Origin: Euglena gracilis
Lineage: Eukaryota; Euglenozoa; Euglenophyceae; Euglenales; Euglenaceae
DNA: 25,232 nt
Assembly (NCBI GenBank): GCA_900893395.1
Contig: CAAHFI010114702.1
Span: 1 to 25,232, forward strand
Direction of reading: 5' to 3'
A program made the position numbers and the translations under genes. The notes below the pieces were generated by a model. It worked only from the letters and a program-made list of their open reading frames with translations, was not told where the DNA came from and made no database searches. Positions 22,845 to 25,232 of this stretch are shown piece by piece; position 1 is the first letter of the stretch, and the number at the start of each line of letters is the position of its first letter.

Positions 22845-22875
22845 ATTTGGTCCAGTGTCAATTCACCAGGGAAGT
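22845..22875 (+). other. Aberrant, shortened units
   Basis: A unit missing CAA of GTGTCAATTT (GTGTATTTGG) is followed by GGTCCAGTGTCAATTCACC, in which both the GGGAA part and the usual TTGGTC are lost. The array then resumes. The GGTCCAGTGTC form matches the shortened unit near 22,065, so the two may share a history. Confidence 0.6.
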
Positions 22876-24710
22876 GTCAATTTGGTCCCAGGGAAGTGTC
22901 AATTTGGTCCCCGGAAGTGTCAATTTGGTCCCAGGGAGTGCCAATTTGGTTCAGGAAGTGCAATTTGGTCCCAGGGAAGTGTCAATTTGGTCCCAGGGAA
23001 GTGTCAATTTGTCCCAGGAAGTGTCAATTTGGTCCAGGGAAGTGTCAATTTGGTCCCAGGGAAGTGTCAATTTGGTCAGGGAAGTGATAATTTGTCCCAG
23101 GGAAGTGTCAATTTGGTCCCAGGGAAGTGTCAATTTGGTCCCAGGGAAGTGTCATTTGGTCCCAGGGAAGTGCCAATTGGGTCCAGGGAAGTGTCAATTT
23201 GGTCCCAGGAAGTGTCAATTTGGTCCAGGGTGTGCCAATTTGGTCCCAGGGAAGTGTCATTTGGTCCAGGGAAGTGTCAATTTGGTCCAGGGAAGTGTCA
23301 ATTTGGTCCCAGGGAAGTGTCAATTTGGTCCCAGGGAAGTGTCAATTGGTCCAGGGAAGTGTCAATTTGGTCAAGGAAGTGTCAATTTGGTCCCAGGAAG
23401 TGTCAATTTGGTCCAGGGAAGTGTCAATTTGGTCCCAGGAAGTGTCAATTTGGTCCAGGGAAGTGCAATTTGGTCCCAGGGAATGCAATTGGTCCCAGGG
23501 AAGTGTCAATTTGGTCCAGGGAAGTGTCAATTGGTCCCAGGGAAGTGTCAATTTGGTCCCAGGGAAGTCATTGGTCCCAGGGAAGTGTCAATTTGGTTAA
23601 AGTGTCAATTGTCCCAGGGAAATGTCAATTTGTCCCAGGGAAGTGTCAATTGGTTCCAGGAAGATGTCAATTTGGTCCCAGGAAGTGTCAATTTGGTCAC
23701 AGGGAATGTCAATTTGGTCCCAGGGAAGTGTCAATTTGGTCCAGGGAAGTCAATTTGGTCCCAGGGAAGTGTCAATTTGGTCCCAGGGAAGTGTCAATTT
23801 GGTCCCAGGGAAGTGTCAATTTGGTCCCAGGGAAGTGTCAATTGGTCCCAGGGAAGTGTCATTGTGGTCCAGGGAAGTGTCAATTTGGTCCAGGGAAGTG
23901 TCAATTTGGTCCCAGGGAAGTGCCAATTTGGTCAGGGAAGTGTCAATTGGTCCCAGGGAAGTGTCAATTTGGTCCAGGAAGTGTCAATTTGGTCCAGGGA
24001 AGTGTCAATTTGGTCCAGGGAAGTGTCAAATTTGGTCCAGGGAAATGTCAATTTGTCCCAGGGAAGTGTCAATTGGTCCAGGAAATGTCAATTTGGTCCC
24101 AGGAATGTCATTTGTCCCAGGGAAGTGTCATTTGGTCCCAGGGAAGTGTCAATTTGGTCCCAGGGAAGTGTCAATTTGGTCCCAGGAAGTGTCAATTTGG
24201 TCCAGGGAGAGTCCAATTTGGTCCCAGGGAAGTGTCAATTTGGTCCCAGGGAAGTGTCAATTTTGGTCCAGGGAAGTGTCAATTTGGTCCCAGGGAAGTG
24301 TCAATTTGGTCCCAAGGAAGTGTCAATTTGGTCCCGGAAGTGTCAATTTGGTCCCAGGGAAGTGTCAATTTGGTCCCAGGAAAGTGCAATTTGGTCCCAG
24401 GGAAGTGTCAATTTGGTCCCAGGGAAGTGTCAATTTGGTCCAGGGAAGTGTCAATTTGGTCCCAGGAAGTGTCAATTTGGTCGCAGGGAAGTGTCAATTT
24501 GGTCCAGGGAATGTCAATTTGGTCCCAGGGAAGTGTCAATTTGGTCCAGGGAAGTGTCAATTTGTCCAGGGAATGTCAATTTGGTCCGGAAGTGTCAATT
24601 TGGTCCCAGGGAAGTGCAATTTGGTCCCAGGAAGTGTCAATTTGGTCCCAGGGAAGTGTCAATTTGGTCCCAGGGAAGTGTCAATTTGGTCCCAGGGAAG
24701 TGTCAATTTT

Positions 24711-24740
24711 GGTCCAGGGTGTCAAGTCCAGGGAAGTGAA
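24711..24740 (+). other. Aberrant, shortened units
   Basis: The stretch reads GGTCCAGGGTGTCAAGTCC and then continues as AGGGAAGTGAATTGG. Two neighbouring units have lost internal bases (AAG in one, ATTTG in the next), giving short copies of well under 22 bp. Confidence 0.6.
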
Positions 24741-25232
24741 TTGGTCCCAGGGAAGTGTCAATTTTGGTCCCAGGGAAGTGTCAATTTGGTCCCAGGGAAG
24801 TGTCAATTTGTCCCAGGAAGTGTCAATTTGTCCCAGGAAGTGTCAATTTGGTCCCAGGAAGTGTCAATTTGTCCAGGAAGTGTCAAATTTGGTCCAGGGA
24901 AGGTCAATTTGGTCCAGGGAGAGTCATTTGGTCCCAGGGAAGTGCCAATTTGGCCAGGGAAGTGTCATTTGGTCCAGGAAGTGTCAATTTGGTCCCAGGA
25001 AGTGTCAATTTGGTCCCAGGGAAGTGTCAATTTGGTCCCAGGAAGTGTCAATTTGGTCCCAGGAAGTGCCAATTTGGTCCCAGGGAAGTGTCAATTTGGT
25101 CCAGAAGTGTCAATTTGGTCCCAGGGAAGTGTAATTTGGTCCCAGGAATGTCAATTTGTCCAGGGAAGTGTCAATTTGGTCCCGGGAAGTGTCAATTTGG
25201 TCCCAGGGAAGTGCAATTTGGTCCCAGGGAAG

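Larger units (their letters stand above)
1..25232 (+). repeat. 22-bp tandem satellite/minisatellite array filling the window
   Basis: The entire window is made of direct head-to-tail copies of one unit, GGTCCCAGGGA followed by AGTGTCAATTT. The unit has 7 G, 4 C, 5 A and 6 T, so it is 50% GC with a G excess on this strand, and the consensus contains no CpG. I estimate 1,150-1,180 copies, because many units are 21 bp or shorter. I saw no inverted units and no unique sequence. Typical variants are CCC to CC, GGG to GG, TTT to TT, GTGTC to GTGC, GTGTC to GTGCC or GTGAC, and AAGTG to AATG or AAATG. Each unit carries GGTCC, CCAGG and AATT. Both window edges lie inside the array. Its size and structure are those of a eukaryotic satellite or large minisatellite; the family name and host are unknown to me. 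Confidence 0.98.
21330..25232 (+). repeat. Divergent array block 3, running off the window
   Basis: From about 21,330 units are again heavily altered, beginning with several forms lacking part of AATTT (TGCATTGG, TGTCATTG). GTGCCAA units return at lower density (for example 22,108, 23,171, 23,924 and 25,066). Short aberrant stretches lie at 22,061-22,092, 22,468-22,487, 22,845-22,875, 23,593-23,612 and 24,711-24,740. The block shows no gene and no exit from the satellite before the window ends. Confidence 0.75.

Noticed and set aside
56-23551. Scattered minus-strand open frames of 60-95 codons with MTLPWDQIDTS-like peptides.
   Set aside because: They occur where indels let the frame skip the regular TGA, so most lie in indel-rich stretches. 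They are shadows of the repeat.
1-25232. CRISPR array, because of regular short repeats.
   Set aside because: The repeats are contiguous 22-bp copies with no unique spacers and no cas genes.
1-25232. Telomere repeat or G-quadruplex array, because of one GGG per unit on the same strand.
   Set aside because: The unit is not telomere-like, and GGG runs are about 19 bases apart, too far for a usual quadruplex.
1-25232. Centromeric satellite with a CENP-B box.
   Set aside because: No sequence resembling a CENP-B box is present in the unit or its variants, and a centromeric location cannot be inferred from the sequence.
1-25232. EBF-type transcription factor site at GTCCCAGGGA.
   Set aside because: The known EBF site has two bases between the CCC and GGG arms, as I recall it; this unit has one. 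The likeness alone is too weak for a regulatory call.

Overview
The whole window is one uninterrupted, head-to-tail tandem array of a single 22-bp unit. Written from the GG, the unit is GGTCCCAGGGA followed by AGTGTCAATTT. At about 21-22 bp per copy the window holds roughly 1,150-1,180 copies, all in the same orientation. The array runs into both window edges, so its true ends are not visible. I see no unique sequence, protein-coding gene, RNA gene, transposon, CRISPR array, origin or promoter. A 25-kb array of one short unit indicates a eukaryotic minisatellite or satellite block, of the kind found in heterochromatic, subtelomeric or pericentromeric DNA in long-read assemblies. The sequence does not identify the species or the chromosomal position, and I do not recognise the unit as a named satellite.

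Layout, judged by eye from the kind and density of unit variants: (1) about 1-4,650, divergent, with many substitutions and indels; (2) about 4,650-7,400, intermediate, mostly 1-bp contractions; (3) about 7,400-13,060, a homogeneous core with the longest perfect run I found (7,561-7,850, about 13 identical units); (4) about 13,060-16,730, divergent; (5) about 16,730-21,330, a second homogeneous core; (6) about 21,330-25,232, divergent. Some substitution variants are regional. GTGACAA units lie almost entirely in 444-3,310, GGTTACAGG units in 1,243-2,230, and GGTCCACAGG units in 13,550-16,185. GTGCCAA units are common in the divergent blocks and almost absent from the two cores. This clustering looks like real satellite evolution (older flanks, recently homogenised cores). 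However, the strong excess of 1-bp losses in CCC, GGG, TTT and GTGT also looks like long-read consensus error, and I cannot separate the two from the sequence alone.

The very long plus-strand open frames, some exceeding 1,500 codons, are a by-product of the unit. It has no stop in any plus frame, and because 22 is not a multiple of 3, three units read as the same 22-residue peptide whatever the starting frame. Indels therefore only change the phase of that peptide. The consensus has no ATG and the minus strand has a TGA in every frame once per 66 bp. None of these frames is annotated as a gene. The most interesting content is the block structure of the array, its regional variant families, and a few short degenerate spots that may mark old recombination or assembly junctions.
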